Shown one piece after another: positions 45,801-54,649 of a stretch of DNA of 64,000 nucleotides. The notes under the pieces are model-generated. The model was not told where the DNA came from and ran no database searches. It saw only the letters and a program-made list of their open reading frames with translations. Source of the stretch: Oryzisolibacter sp. LB2S (GTDB taxonomy: Bacteria > Pseudomonadota > Gammaproteobacteria > Burkholderiales > Burkholderiaceae_C); NCBI RefSeq assembly GCF_040732315.1, contig NZ_CP160388.1, positions 718,501 to 782,500 of the forward strand, given 5' to 3'. Numbering within the stretch: the first letter of the stretch is position 1; every line of letters starts with the position of its first letter. The position numbers and the translations under genes are program-made.

Positions 45801-48800
45801 TACCGCTGTACAACGTCTACCTCAACGAGGCGGACGAATGGTCGCGTCGCCTTGTGACGGAGCTGCAGGAATGGGCGCTCGAACTGCACCGGCCCCTGCC
45901 GGAGTCTTCCGTCGTGCTGGCTCACGCGCTGGCGGGCAGCTCAGCGACCGTGGGCTTTGCCGACCTGTCGGATCTGGCGCGCCAGCTCGAACATGCACTG
46001 CAGCATGTGCAGCTGCTGCCGTCCGGCCAGCCGGAGCATGCGCAGGCCTTCAATGCCGCGGCCGATGAAATCCGGCGCCTGTTGCACCAGTTCGCCGCGG
46101 GCTTCCTCAAGACTCCCGGTTCCGCGGTTCGCGAGCGTCTCGATGCCGTGCTGCAGACCGAGGTCAGCAGCGGCGCGGCCCCGCTGAACACCATGCATGC
46201 GATGGCGCCCATCGTCGACGATGGCGTGGTCACGGCGCAGGACCTTGACACGGCGAGCCCGTGGTCGGCCGCGCTTGGGGGCGGCGGCGCCGAAATGGAT
46301 GCGCATGATGGCGATCTGCAGGCGCGCGAGGAGCGTGAACGCAGGATCGACGATGCCATCGCCCGCGCCGTTGCGGCCGCGGAAGGGATTGACGAAGACA
46401 TCGACGTGCTCGATGTCATCGATCCCGATCTCTTCCCCATCTTCGAGGAGGAGGCGGCGGAGCTGCTTCCCGCGCTGGGCGGGGCATTGCGGCAATGGGC
46501 GGCTCGCCCGGACAACCTGAGCGCACGCAACGAGCTGCTGCGCGCACTGCACACCCTCAAGGGCAGCGCCCGCCTCGCCGGTGCCATGCGCCTGGGCGAG
46601 ATGGCGCACCGTCTGGAGACGGCCATCGAACGCGTTGGCGACGAGGGTGTCACGACGGCGGACATAGACCCCCTGCTCGTCGGACTGGACGTCTTGCAGG
46701 CCGACTTCGAGGTCCTGCGTTCCATAGGAGCCCAACCCCTGACCGAGGCGGTCGTCGTCGCTGCGCCGGAAGCGGACGCGGGGGGCGCGCCTGCGCCGGT
46801 GGCCGATTCCGCACCTTCTGCCGCGCCCGCGGCAGAAGTTGCCCAGCCTGCGGCGGCGGCGCCGGTCGCCATGCCGCTTTCCTGGCGCACGCCGGCGGCT
46901 GCCGCGCAATCGTCGCGCGTGGCCGCGGGCCAGGTGGTGCGCGTGCGCGCCCAGCTGCTCGATCGCCTGGTGAATCAGGCGGGTGAGGTGATGATCGCCC
47001 GTTCCCGCCTGGAGGCGCGCATCGGGCAGATGCGCCTGTCGCTTAATGACCTCACGGGCAACCTCGAGCGCCTGCGCCAGCAACTGCGGGACATCGAGGT
47101 CCAGGCAGAGTCGCAGATGCAGTCGCGTCTGGCATTCTCCAAGGATTCGGCGGCGGGGTTCGACCCGCTGGAGTTCGACCGCTTCACGCGTGTGCAGGAG
47201 CTCACGCGCATGATGGCCGAGTCGGTCAACGACGTCGCCACGGTGCAGCGCAACCTGCAGCGCATGCTCGAGGGCTCCGAGGACGACCTGGTTGCCCAGG
47301 GGCGCCAGGCGCGCGAGCTGCAGCGGGACCTGCTGCGCACGCGGATGGTGGAGTTCGAAAGCATTGCCGAGCGCTTGTATGCCGTGGTGCGCCAGGCATC
47401 CAAGGACACGGGCAAGCAGATCAAGCTCGATATCTCGGGCGGCTCCATCGAGATCGACCGCGGCGTGCTCGACCGCATGACGCCGGCGTTCGAGCATCTG
47501 CTGCGCAACTGCGCGGGCCATGGCATCGAGGGTGCGGAGCAGCGCCTGGCCGCCGGCAAGCCGGCCGTCGGCAGCATCACCATTGCGCTGCGCCACGAAG
47601 GCAACGACGTGTCCATCGAATTCCGCGACGATGGCGCCGGTCTGGACCTCGATCGCATCCGCGCCAAGGCCGTGTCCCAGGGGCTGGTGGCGCCGGACGA
47701 GGTGCTCACGCCTGCGCAGGCGGCCCAGCTGATCTTCAGGCCCGGTTTCTCCACGGCCAGCGAGGTGACGGAGCTGTCGGGCCGCGGCATCGGCATGGAT
47801 GTGGTGCGCTCCGAGATCAGCGCCCTGGGCGGACGCATAGAGACACAGACCACGGCCGGGCAGGGGACATCGTTCTGCATGGTGCTGCCGTTGACCACGG
47901 CGGTGACGCAGGTGGTCATGCTGCGCGCCGGCCGACTGACCCTGGGCGTTCCCGCCAATCTCGTCGAGATCGTGCGCCGCGCCCGCGCCTCGGACATCGA
48001 GGCGGCCTATGCGAGCCAGGTGTTTGCCGAGGGAGCGGATGAGCTGCCCTTCTATTGGGCCGGCGCCTTGCTGCAGGTCGCGCCGCGCAGCACCGAGGCC
48101 GCAGGAAAGTCCAGGCCCGTGGTCGTGCTGCGCAGCGCCGCACAGCGCATCGCCCTGCATGTGGACGAGGTGTTGGGCAACCAGGAGGTGGTGGTCAAGA
48201 ACCTCGGGCCGCAGCTCTCGCGCCTGCCGGGCGTCGCCGGCATGTCGGTCCTGGCCTCGGGCGCCGTGGTGCTGATCTACAACCCCGTCGCCCTGGCCAC
48301 CGTGTATGGGGAGCAGGCCCGCGCCGCGACGCAGCCGCCTGCGACGCAGGAGATGGGCACGGTCGTGACCCTGCCGGCGGGCGGCGAGGTGGACCTGGTC
48401 GCCGACTCCGCCGCAGATCAGGTGCCCCTGATCCTTGTGGTGGACGATTCCATCACCGTGCGCCGCGTCACGCAGCGCCTGCTGCAGCGCGAAGGCTACC
48501 GCGTGGCCCTGGCGGCCGATGGGCTGCAGGCCCTGGCGCGGCTGCAGCAGGAGCGGCCCGCGGTGGTGCTGTCCGACATCGAGATGCCCCGTATGGATGG
48601 CTTCGATCTGGCGCGCAACATCCGCGGTGATGCGGCGCTGCAGGATCTGCCCATCATCATGATCACCTCGCGCATCGCGCAGAAGCACCGCGACCATGCG
48701 CAGGAACTCGGTGTGAACCACTATCTGGGCAAGCCCTATGCGGACGAGGAACTGCTGAGTCTGGTGCGCCACTATGCGCAGGTGACGGCAGAGGCCGAGG

Positions 48801-48805
48801 CCTGA
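42812..48805 (+). CDS. chpA: Hybrid CheA-type kinase ChpA (PilL) with multiple Hpt domains
   Basis: A 1997-residue histidine kinase of the Pil-Chp system. The first 600 residues are helical Hpt-like modules without a clear phospho-histidine. Canonical Hpt domains centre on His717 (FHTLKGSSRMVG) and His1247 (LHTLKGSARLAG); a further one has His1038 in AHALAGSSATVG. Acidic, proline-rich linkers separate them (about 600-690 and 810-985). The CheA core follows: dimerisation (from about 1375), ATPase (HLLRNCAGHGIE, FRDDGAGLD, GRGIGMDVV), CheW-like domain, and a C-terminal receiver with the aspartate in VVLSDIEMPRMDGF. It phosphorylates PilG and PilH. No cheR or cheB-like gene follows. Confidence 0.94.
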   Translation: MSTADATTVPGTDWAEAEQDLGPLAWVLDELRKSLDGAVKSMRRFVRDAEIAHQSDLAALDAAGLRIARQHLHQAGGVLEMVGLPAPAQVLRSMEAAVQRFVQRPELCSDDAARAIERASFALIDFLECMLAGKQLSSVALFPQYRDVQALAGVDRVHPADLWAMPPRQFVPLLPAAAAPLSYGPEARARLDNAVLRIVKSTDPQAARDMQAISMGFAAAQSAPEVRSFWAVCAGFFEALSLQALKPDLYAKRVASRVLMQYATLAKGDAAIAERLVQDLLFFCAQATPEAGAAPALQAVREAYALGRHRPVDYEQTRFGLFDPTLLAQARKRIAAAAETWSSLAGGDRNKLKPAVDQFSLVCDSLRKLHPESEDLAQALMRAVDATQRSGEPPSAALAMEVATSVLYLQAAFEELDASAQDMAQRAASLAQRLYGVLAGGESQPLEGWMEDLYRRVSDHQTMGSVVGELHATMAEAEKAMDQFFRNPQDLELLRPVPGALQQMRGVLSVLGLDQAAQAVVHMRDMVERLLMGEVAPEDRQQVFEKLGNSIGALGFLIDMLSYQRAMARKLFVFDRERGELRVLMGRVDAQRPGRSEPEQVSAAAEAVVHAAPVVAVAPAATVTSEEPVAPVATEMPDDATDGTEAAPEILPAAAPEPPPREAAVVAAPEPEDDDDLRSVFLEEAREVVATGLAAIDALHAAPEDLSEQTTLRRAFHTLKGSSRMVGLGEYGEAAWSMEQTLNAWLAEQKPMPASLLELSGQALQAFAGWADDIEAGAAPRWQAQAFVLAATAMREEGALLPILMTGQEPDPVAQPLEPSEVIHVPQAPEVALAEDLAGEREESSHPDLDAMGQALQIEEEEPQPDFADTCIDVRGADGSEMLPEAVAEPESISVDELDFSFFEQVAQAPAVAEPATHAAENVADEVPLLAEPLAEWVEPATVPDIADAEPLHEEPVGEVEPSDADPVEDAPQGSQEDLLAAMDEAVKVIGHLRIPIPLYNVYLNEADEWSRRLVTELQEWALELHRPLPESSVVLAHALAGSSATVGFADLSDLARQLEHALQHVQLLPSGQPEHAQAFNAAADEIRRLLHQFAAGFLKTPGSAVRERLDAVLQTEVSSGAAPLNTMHAMAPIVDDGVVTAQDLDTASPWSAALGGGGAEMDAHDGDLQAREERERRIDDAIARAVAAAEGIDEDIDVLDVIDPDLFPIFEEEAAELLPALGGALRQWAARPDNLSARNELLRALHTLKGSARLAGAMRLGEMAHRLETAIERVGDEGVTTADIDPLLVGLDVLQADFEVLRSIGAQPLTEAVVVAAPEADAGGAPAPVADSAPSAAPAAEVAQPAAAAPVAMPLSWRTPAAAAQSSRVAAGQVVRVRAQLLDRLVNQAGEVMIARSRLEARIGQMRLSLNDLTGNLERLRQQLRDIEVQAESQMQSRLAFSKDSAAGFDPLEFDRFTRVQELTRMMAESVNDVATVQRNLQRMLEGSEDDLVAQGRQARELQRDLLRTRMVEFESIAERLYAVVRQASKDTGKQIKLDISGGSIEIDRGVLDRMTPAFEHLLRNCAGHGIEGAEQRLAAGKPAVGSITIALRHEGNDVSIEFRDDGAGLDLDRIRAKAVSQGLVAPDEVLTPAQAAQLIFRPGFSTASEVTELSGRGIGMDVVRSEISALGGRIETQTTAGQGTSFCMVLPLTTAVTQVVMLRAGRLTLGVPANLVEIVRRARASDIEAAYASQVFAEGADELPFYWAGALLQVAPRSTEAAGKSRPVVVLRSAAQRIALHVDEVLGNQEVVVKNLGPQLSRLPGVAGMSVLASGAVVLIYNPVALATVYGEQARAATQPPATQEMGTVVTLPAGGEVDLVADSAADQVPLILVVDDSITVRRVTQRLLQREGYRVALAADGLQALARLQQERPAVVLSDIEMPRMDGFDLARNIRGDAALQDLPIIMITSRIAQKHRDHAQELGVNHYLGKPYADEELLSLVRHYAQVTAEAEA

Positions 48806-48869
48806 CCCGCGGCCGCGCCACCCGGCCGGCACCGGCCGGTGCGCGGGCGCCGGCGCGGCTGGGTTGACC

Positions 48870-48875
48870 TAAAAT
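48870..48875 (+). promoter_or_regulatory. Candidate -10 (TAAAAT) of the yqgE-pyr operon
   Basis: TAAAAT six bases before the yqgE ATG, with no ribosome site between. It implies a leaderless message. A GC-rich hairpin (about 48822-48846) just upstream may end the chpA transcript. Confidence 0.35.
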
Positions 48876-48881
48876 CGGCCC

Positions 48882-49493
48882 ATGCCCGCCACTTCCGCGC
48901 CCATGAATCTGACGCACCATTTCCTCATTGCCATGCCGGGCATGGAGGATGCGTCGTTTGCGCGCACCGTGGTCTACCTGTGCGAGCACAGCGAGCGCGG
49001 CGCCCTGGGCCTGATCATCAACAAGCCCACGGACATCAGCCTCGAGGGCCTGTTCGAGAAGGTCGATCTGACCCTGGGACGCGCGGACCTCACGCGCCAG
49101 CCGGTGTTCCTGGGCGGCCCGGTGCAGACCGAGCGCGGCTTTGTGCTGCACGACCCCATGAGCAGCCCATCGGGCAGCGATGACGACGCCGAGGACGAGC
49201 CGCCCTATGCCTCCACCATGCGCATTCCCGGCGGCCTGGAGATGACCACCTCCAAGGACGTGCTCGAAGCGCTGTCGCATGGCGCGGGCCCGCGGCGCGT
49301 GCTGGTCACGCTGGGCTATTCGGCCTGGGGCGAGGGGCAGCTCGAATCGGAGCTGGCCGAGAACAGCTGGCTCACGGTGGACGCGAACGCCGAGATCATC
49401 TTCGACACGCCCGTGGAGGAGCGCTACGAGCGCGCCCTGGGCCTGCTGGGCCTGCAGTCGTGGATGCTGTCGCGCGACGCGGGGCACGCATGA
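48882..49493 (+). CDS. YqgE/AlgH family protein
   Basis: A 203-residue member of a conserved family of unclear function. Key segments: LTHHFLIAMPGMEDASFARTVVYLCEHSERGALGLIINKP (about 10-50), VFLGGPVQTERGFVLH, and LVTLGYSAWGEGQLESELAENSWLT (about 145-170). An acidic insertion DDDAEDE lies near 104. An ATG seven codons later is an alternative start. It overlaps ruvX by four bases; yqgE-ruvX-pyrR-pyrB is a widely conserved order. Confidence 0.92.
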   Translation: MPATSAPMNLTHHFLIAMPGMEDASFARTVVYLCEHSERGALGLIINKPTDISLEGLFEKVDLTLGRADLTRQPVFLGGPVQTERGFVLHDPMSSPSGSDDDAEDEPPYASTMRIPGGLEMTTSKDVLEALSHGAGPRRVLVTLGYSAWGEGQLESELAENSWLTVDANAEIIFDTPVEERYERALGLLGLQSWMLSRDAGHA

Positions 49494-49909
49494 GCGGCGA
49501 CCCTGCCACGGCCGTCGTCCCTGCCCATTTCCAATCCTTTCTGGCTTTCGACTACGGTCTCAAACGCACGGGCGTGGCCGTGGGCACGCGGCTGCTGCGC
49601 ACGGCCACGCCCCAGGGCACGATACGCGCCGAGGGCGATGCGCGCTTTGCCCAGGTGGCCGAGCGCATACGCGAGTGGCAGCCCGACGCGCTGGTCGTCG
49701 GCGTGCCGCGCCACCCCGACGGCGCGCCGCACGAGAACACGGCCCGCGCGCAGAAGTTTGCGCGCCAGCTGCGCGGGCGCTTTGGCCTGCAGGTGTTCGA
49801 GGTGGACGAGCGCTACAGCACCACCGAGGCCCTGGCCGCGGGCGCGACCGACGCCGATGCGGCCAGCGCCTGCATCATCCTGGAACAGTTTTTGAGGAAT
49901 CTGTCATGA
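49490..49909 (+). CDS. ruvX: Putative pre-16S rRNA nuclease / Holliday junction resolvase homologue RuvX (YqgF)
   Basis: RNase H-like nuclease of 139 residues. Catalytic residues are visible in [15 protein letters not shown] (first Asp near residue 20), VGVPRHPDG, and [13 protein letters not shown], with the last acidic residue in [13 protein letters not shown]. Family members process the 16S rRNA 5' end. ATGA overlaps at both ends couple it to yqgE and pyrR. Confidence 0.93.
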   Translation: MSGDPATAVVPAHFQSFLAFDYGLKRTGVAVGTRLLRTATPQGTIRAEGDARFAQVAERIREWQPDALVVGVPRHPDGAPHENTARAQKFARQLRGRFGLQVFEVDERYSTTEALAAGATDADAASACIILEQFLRNLS

Positions 49910-50430
49910 CTTCAAGCATTTCCCCGTCCGGCGGCGGCCAGCTGACGCTGGATGCCGAGGCGCTCTACGCCGAACTGCTGCGCGGCGTGCGTGCGCTGCG
50001 CGGCGCGCACACCCATCTGGCGGGCGTCGCCTCGGGCGGCGCCTGGCTGGCCGAGCGCCTGCAGAAGGACCTGGGGCTGCCGGGCGCGGCGGGCGTGCTC
50101 TCGTCCAGCCTGCACCGCGACGACTTTGCCCAGCGCGGCCTGGCTTCCAGCGCGCAGACGGCGCTGCCGTTCGACGTGAACGGGGCCGACATCCTGCTGC
50201 TCGACGACGTGCTCTACACCGGCCGCACCATACGCGCCGTGCTCAACGAGCTGTTCGACTACGGCCGCCCGGCCAGCGTGCGCCTGGCGGTGCTGGTCGA
50301 CCGCGGCGGGCGCCAGCTGCCCGTGGCGGCCGAGTTCGCCGCCGCGCGCGTGAGCCTGCCGGCCACGCAATCGCTGTCGCTGGCGCGTGCCGCCGACGGC
50401 ACTTTCCATTTCGACGTCAAAGAGGTCTGA
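49906..50430 (+). CDS. pyrR: Bifunctional pyr operon regulator/uracil phosphoribosyltransferase PyrR
   Basis: A 174-residue type I PRTase-fold protein. The PRPP-binding loop [21 protein letters not shown] (about residue 97-115) and the N-terminal hood [15 protein letters not shown] are typical. In Gram-positives PyrR binds pyr mRNA; in Gram-negatives its regulatory role is less settled, and no attenuator-like structure is seen here because the gene is inside the operon. It ends two bases before pyrB. Confidence 0.9.
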   Translation: MTSSISPSGGGQLTLDAEALYAELLRGVRALRGAHTHLAGVASGGAWLAERLQKDLGLPGAAGVLSSSLHRDDFAQRGLASSAQTALPFDVNGADILLLDDVLYTGRTIRAVLNELFDYGRPASVRLAVLVDRGGRQLPVAAEFAAARVSLPATQSLSLARAADGTFHFDVKEV

Positions 50431-50432
50431 CG

Positions 50433-51395
50433 GTGCTGTACAAGCGCAATCCCCAACTCAACAAGAACGGCGAGCTGATCCACCTGCTGTCGCTGGAGGG
50501 CCTGCCCCGGGAGATCCTCACGCATATCCTGGACACGGCCGCCAACTTCACCAGCGTCAACGACCGCGAGGTCAAGAAGGTGCCCCTCTTGCGCGGCAAG
50601 AGCGTGTTCAACCTGTTCTTCGAGAACAGCACGCGCACGCGCACCACCTTCGATATTGCGGCCAAGCGCCTGTCGGCCGATGTGTTCACTCTGGACATTG
50701 CGCGCAGCTCCACGTCCAAGGGCGAAACGCTGCTCGACACCATAGACAACCTCACGGCCATGGCGGCCGACATCTTCGTCGTGCGCCACAGCGAATCGGG
50801 CGCGCCCTATCTCATCGCCCAGCATGTGGGCCCGCATGTGCACGTGGTCAATGCCGGCGACGGGCGCCACGCCCACCCCACGCAGGGGCTGCTGGACATG
50901 TACACCATCCGCCACTACAAGAAGGACTTCTCCAACCTCACGGTGGCCATCGTCGGCGACGTGCTGCACTCGCGCGTGGCGCGCTCGGACATCCACGCGC
51001 TGACCACGCTGGGCGCGGCCGAGGTGCGCGTGGTGGGCCCGCGTACCCTGGTGCCGTCCGACCTTTCGCAGATGGGCGTGCGCGTGTTCCACAACCTCGA
51101 GGAGGGCATCAAGGACTGCGACGTGGTCATCATGCTGCGCCTGCAGAACGAGCGCATGAGCGGCGCGCTGCTGCCCTCGAGCCAGGAATACTTCAAGAGC
51201 TTCGGCCTCACGCCCGAGAAGCTGCAGCTTGCCAAACCCGACGCCATCGTCATGCACCCCGGCCCCATCAACCGTGGCGTGGAGATCGCCTCCGCCGTGG
51301 TCGACGGCCCGCAGGCCGTGATCCTGTCGCAGGTCACCTTCGGCATCGCGGTGCGCATGGCGGTGATGTCCATCGTCGCCGGCAACGAGGGTTGA
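50433..51395 (+). CDS. pyrB: Aspartate carbamoyltransferase catalytic subunit
   Basis: Commits carbamoyl phosphate and aspartate to pyrimidine synthesis. The 320-residue chain has the carbamoyl phosphate motif [19 protein letters not shown] (about residue 62), [27 protein letters not shown], and the aspartate loop [10 protein letters not shown] with [11 protein letters not shown]. The start is GTG, two bases after the pyrR stop. The adjoining DHOase-like gene lacking active-site residues suggests a dodecameric PyrB6-PyrC'6 complex as in Pseudomonas. Confidence 0.96.
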   Translation: MLYKRNPQLNKNGELIHLLSLEGLPREILTHILDTAANFTSVNDREVKKVPLLRGKSVFNLFFENSTRTRTTFDIAAKRLSADVFTLDIARSSTSKGETLLDTIDNLTAMAADIFVVRHSESGAPYLIAQHVGPHVHVVNAGDGRHAHPTQGLLDMYTIRHYKKDFSNLTVAIVGDVLHSRVARSDIHALTTLGAAEVRVVGPRTLVPSDLSQMGVRVFHNLEEGIKDCDVVIMLRLQNERMSGALLPSSQEYFKSFGLTPEKLQLAKPDAIVMHPGPINRGVEIASAVVDGPQAVILSQVTFGIAVRMAVMSIVAGNEG

Positions 51396-51396
51396 A

Positions 51397-51462
51397 TACT
51401 ATTGAATTGATAGCTGCTTGCGCTTGATGGACGGGCGCCAGAGGCATATTTGGCTTGAAACC
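51397..51462 (+). repeat. Dispersed GATAGCTGC intergenic repeat inside the pyr operon
   Basis: ATTGATAGCTGCTTGCGCTT, GATGGACGGGCGCCAGAGGC, then ATATTTGGCTTGAAACC directly against the next ATG. It forms the entire pyrB-pyrC' spacer and is the cleanest copy in the window. Confidence 0.88.
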
Positions 51463-52758
51463 ATGAAGATACTCATCCAGAACGGCCGCGTCATCGACCC
51501 CGCCAGCGGGCTCGACAAGGTCTGCAACCTGGCCCTGGCGGCCGGCCGCATCATCGCCGTGGATGGCGCGCCCGCCGACTTCGCCCCCAACCGCGTGATC
51601 GACGCCGCCGGCTGCCTGGTGCTGCCGGGCCTGGTGGACCTGTCGGCGCGCCTGCGCGAGCCCGGCCACGAGCATGAGCGCATGCTCGAGTCCGAGATGG
51701 CGGCGGCCGTGGCCGGCGGCGTGACCAGCCTGGTCTGCCCGCCCGACACGGACCCCGTGCTCGACGAGCCCGGCCTGGTCGAGATGCTCAAGTTCCGCGC
51801 CGAGAAGCTGCACCAGGCGCGATTGTTCCCGCTGGGCGCGCTCACGCGCGGCCTGGCCGGCGAGGTGCTGACCGAGATGGCCGAGCTCACCGAGTCCGGC
51901 TGCGTGGGCTTTGGCCAGGCCGACGTGGCGCTGGCCAGCACCCAGGTGCTGCAGCGCGCGCTGCAATACGCCGCCACCTACGGCTACACCGTGTGGCTGC
52001 GCCCGCAGGAGCTCTACCTGGGCCGTGGCGTGGCCGCCAGCGGGCCGCTGGCCACGCGCATGGGCCTGTCGGGCGTGCCAGTGGCCGCCGAGACCATTGC
52101 GCTCTACACCATCTTCGAGCTGCAGAAGACCACGGGCGCACGCGTGCACCTGTGCCGGCTGTCGAGCAGCGCGGGCGTGGATCTGGTGCGTCAGGCCAAG
52201 GCCGCGGGCCTGGCCGTGACCTGCGACGTGAGCATCAATTCCCTGCTGCTCACCGACCTGGACATCGGCTACTTCGACAGCCGCGCGCGCCTCGTGCCGC
52301 CGCTGCGCCAGCAACGCGACCGCGACGCGCTGGCCGCGGCCCTCAGGGACGGCACCATCGACGCGCTGGTCTCCGACCACAACCCCGTGGACGAGGACGC
52401 CAAGGCCATGCCCTTTGCCGAGGCCGAGCCCGGCGCCACGGGCCTGGAGCTGCTGCTGTCCATCGCCCTCAAATGGTCGCGTGATGGCGGTGTGCCGCTG
52501 GCGCGCGCGCTCGCCACAGTGACCAGCGAGCCCGCGCGCGTGCTCGGCGGCGCCCTGGGCACGCTGCAGGCCAGCGTCGGCCGCATCGCCGTGGGCGGCG
52601 TGGCCGACCTGTGCGTGTTCGACCCCGAGGCGCGCTGGACCGTGCAGGCCGACGCCCTCGTCAGCCAGGGCAAGCACACGCCGTTCTCCGGCTACGAGCT
52701 GCCGGGCCGCGTGCGCTGCACGCTGGTCGGCGGTCATCTGGCCTTCGAGCGCGGCTGA
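51463..52758 (+). CDS. pyrX: Dihydroorotase-like, probably non-catalytic subunit (PyrC')
   Basis: A 431-residue amidohydrolase-fold protein. Where active dihydroorotases have the zinc-binding HxH in PGLVDLHVHLREPG, this has PGLVDLSARLREPG; the second histidine segment (normally TPHHLLLT) reads SINSLLLTD. SDHNPVDEDAK partly retains the final aspartate site. Loss of the metal ligands matches the inactive PyrC' that stabilises PyrB. A separate active pyrC is expected elsewhere in the genome. Spaced from pyrB by one copy of the dispersed repeat. Confidence 0.9.
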   Translation: MKILIQNGRVIDPASGLDKVCNLALAAGRIIAVDGAPADFAPNRVIDAAGCLVLPGLVDLSARLREPGHEHERMLESEMAAAVAGGVTSLVCPPDTDPVLDEPGLVEMLKFRAEKLHQARLFPLGALTRGLAGEVLTEMAELTESGCVGFGQADVALASTQVLQRALQYAATYGYTVWLRPQELYLGRGVAASGPLATRMGLSGVPVAAETIALYTIFELQKTTGARVHLCRLSSSAGVDLVRQAKAAGLAVTCDVSINSLLLTDLDIGYFDSRARLVPPLRQQRDRDALAAALRDGTIDALVSDHNPVDEDAKAMPFAEAEPGATGLELLLSIALKWSRDGGVPLARALATVTSEPARVLGGALGTLQASVGRIAVGGVADLCVFDPEARWTVQADALVSQGKHTPFSGYELPGRVRCTLVGGHLAFERG

Positions 52759-52778
52759 GCGCCTTACTTCTTCATCGC

Positions 52779-53519
52779 ATGCCGCGTACCCTGCGCGCCT
52801 GCTGGCGCGTGCTGCGCCTGCTGCTGCACATCGTGCTTGGCCTGTGGGTCGTGGCGCTGCGCTTTCCGCGCCTCTCGCCCGATCAGCAGCAGGCGCGCGT
52901 GCAGGCCTGGTCGCTGGGCCTGCTGGCCTGCGCCGGGGTGCGGCTGGAGGTGCGCGGCCGCCCGGCCCAGACCGGGCCGGTGCTGATCGTGGCCAACCAT
53001 ATCTCCTGGCTCGACATTCCCGTGCTGCATGCGGCGCGCTACTGCCGCTTCATCAGCAAGTCCGACGTGCAGGGCTGGCCCATCGTCGGCACGCTGGCCA
53101 CGGCCGCGGGCACGCTCTACATCGAGCGCGCATCGCGCCGTGACGCGCTGCGCATGGTGCTGAGCATGCGCGACGCGCTGCGCGCCGGCGAGGTGCTGGC
53201 GGTCTTTCCCGAGGGCACGACGGGCGACGGACGCCGGCTGCTGCCCTTTCATGCCAATCTGCTGCAGGCGGCGCTGGAGGCCGACGCCTCCGTGCAGCCC
53301 GTGGGCCTGCGCTTTGTCGAGAGCAGCAGCGGCGCGACCAGCTTTGCCCCGAGCTTCGTCGGCGACGAAACCCTGCTCGGCTCCGTCTGGCGCACGCTGT
53401 CGGTGCCGGGCATCACGGCCGTGGTGCACTTCGGCACGCCCGAGCACGCCCAGGGGCGCGACCGACGCGCCTTTGCCGATGCGCTGCATTCGGCCGTGGA
53501 CGCGCTGAGGCGGGGCTGA
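52779..53519 (+). CDS. plsC: 1-acyl-sn-glycerol-3-phosphate acyltransferase (PlsC family)
   Basis: Inner-membrane acyltransferase (246 residues) that makes phosphatidic acid. After an N-terminal hydrophobic helix (residues about 10-27) come the NHxxxxD motif in VANHISWLDIPVL (about 75) and FPEGTTGDGRRLLPFH (about 144). Twenty bases after pyrC'; the same order occurs in other Comamonadaceae. Exact acyl acceptor not proven (ornithine-lipid OlsA is a related family). Confidence 0.9.
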   Translation: MPRTLRACWRVLRLLLHIVLGLWVVALRFPRLSPDQQQARVQAWSLGLLACAGVRLEVRGRPAQTGPVLIVANHISWLDIPVLHAARYCRFISKSDVQGWPIVGTLATAAGTLYIERASRRDALRMVLSMRDALRAGEVLAVFPEGTTGDGRRLLPFHANLLQAALEADASVQPVGLRFVESSSGATSFAPSFVGDETLLGSVWRTLSVPGITAVVHFGTPEHAQGRDRRAFADALHSAVDALRRG

Positions 53520-53521
53520 GT

Positions 53522-54586
<1,065 letters not shown>

Positions 54587-54649
54587 CGGGCGATTGTAGA
54601 AGCCAGTTGCGTAGAATCGTTCCCATTTGCATCGCGCGCGCCCTGTGTC

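Noticed and set aside
45941..48832. Very long open frame on the minus strand across chpA (963 codons)
   Set aside because: It mirrors the high-GC codon pattern of chpA, has no recognisable domain, and the plus strand carries clear CheA, CheW and receiver motifs.
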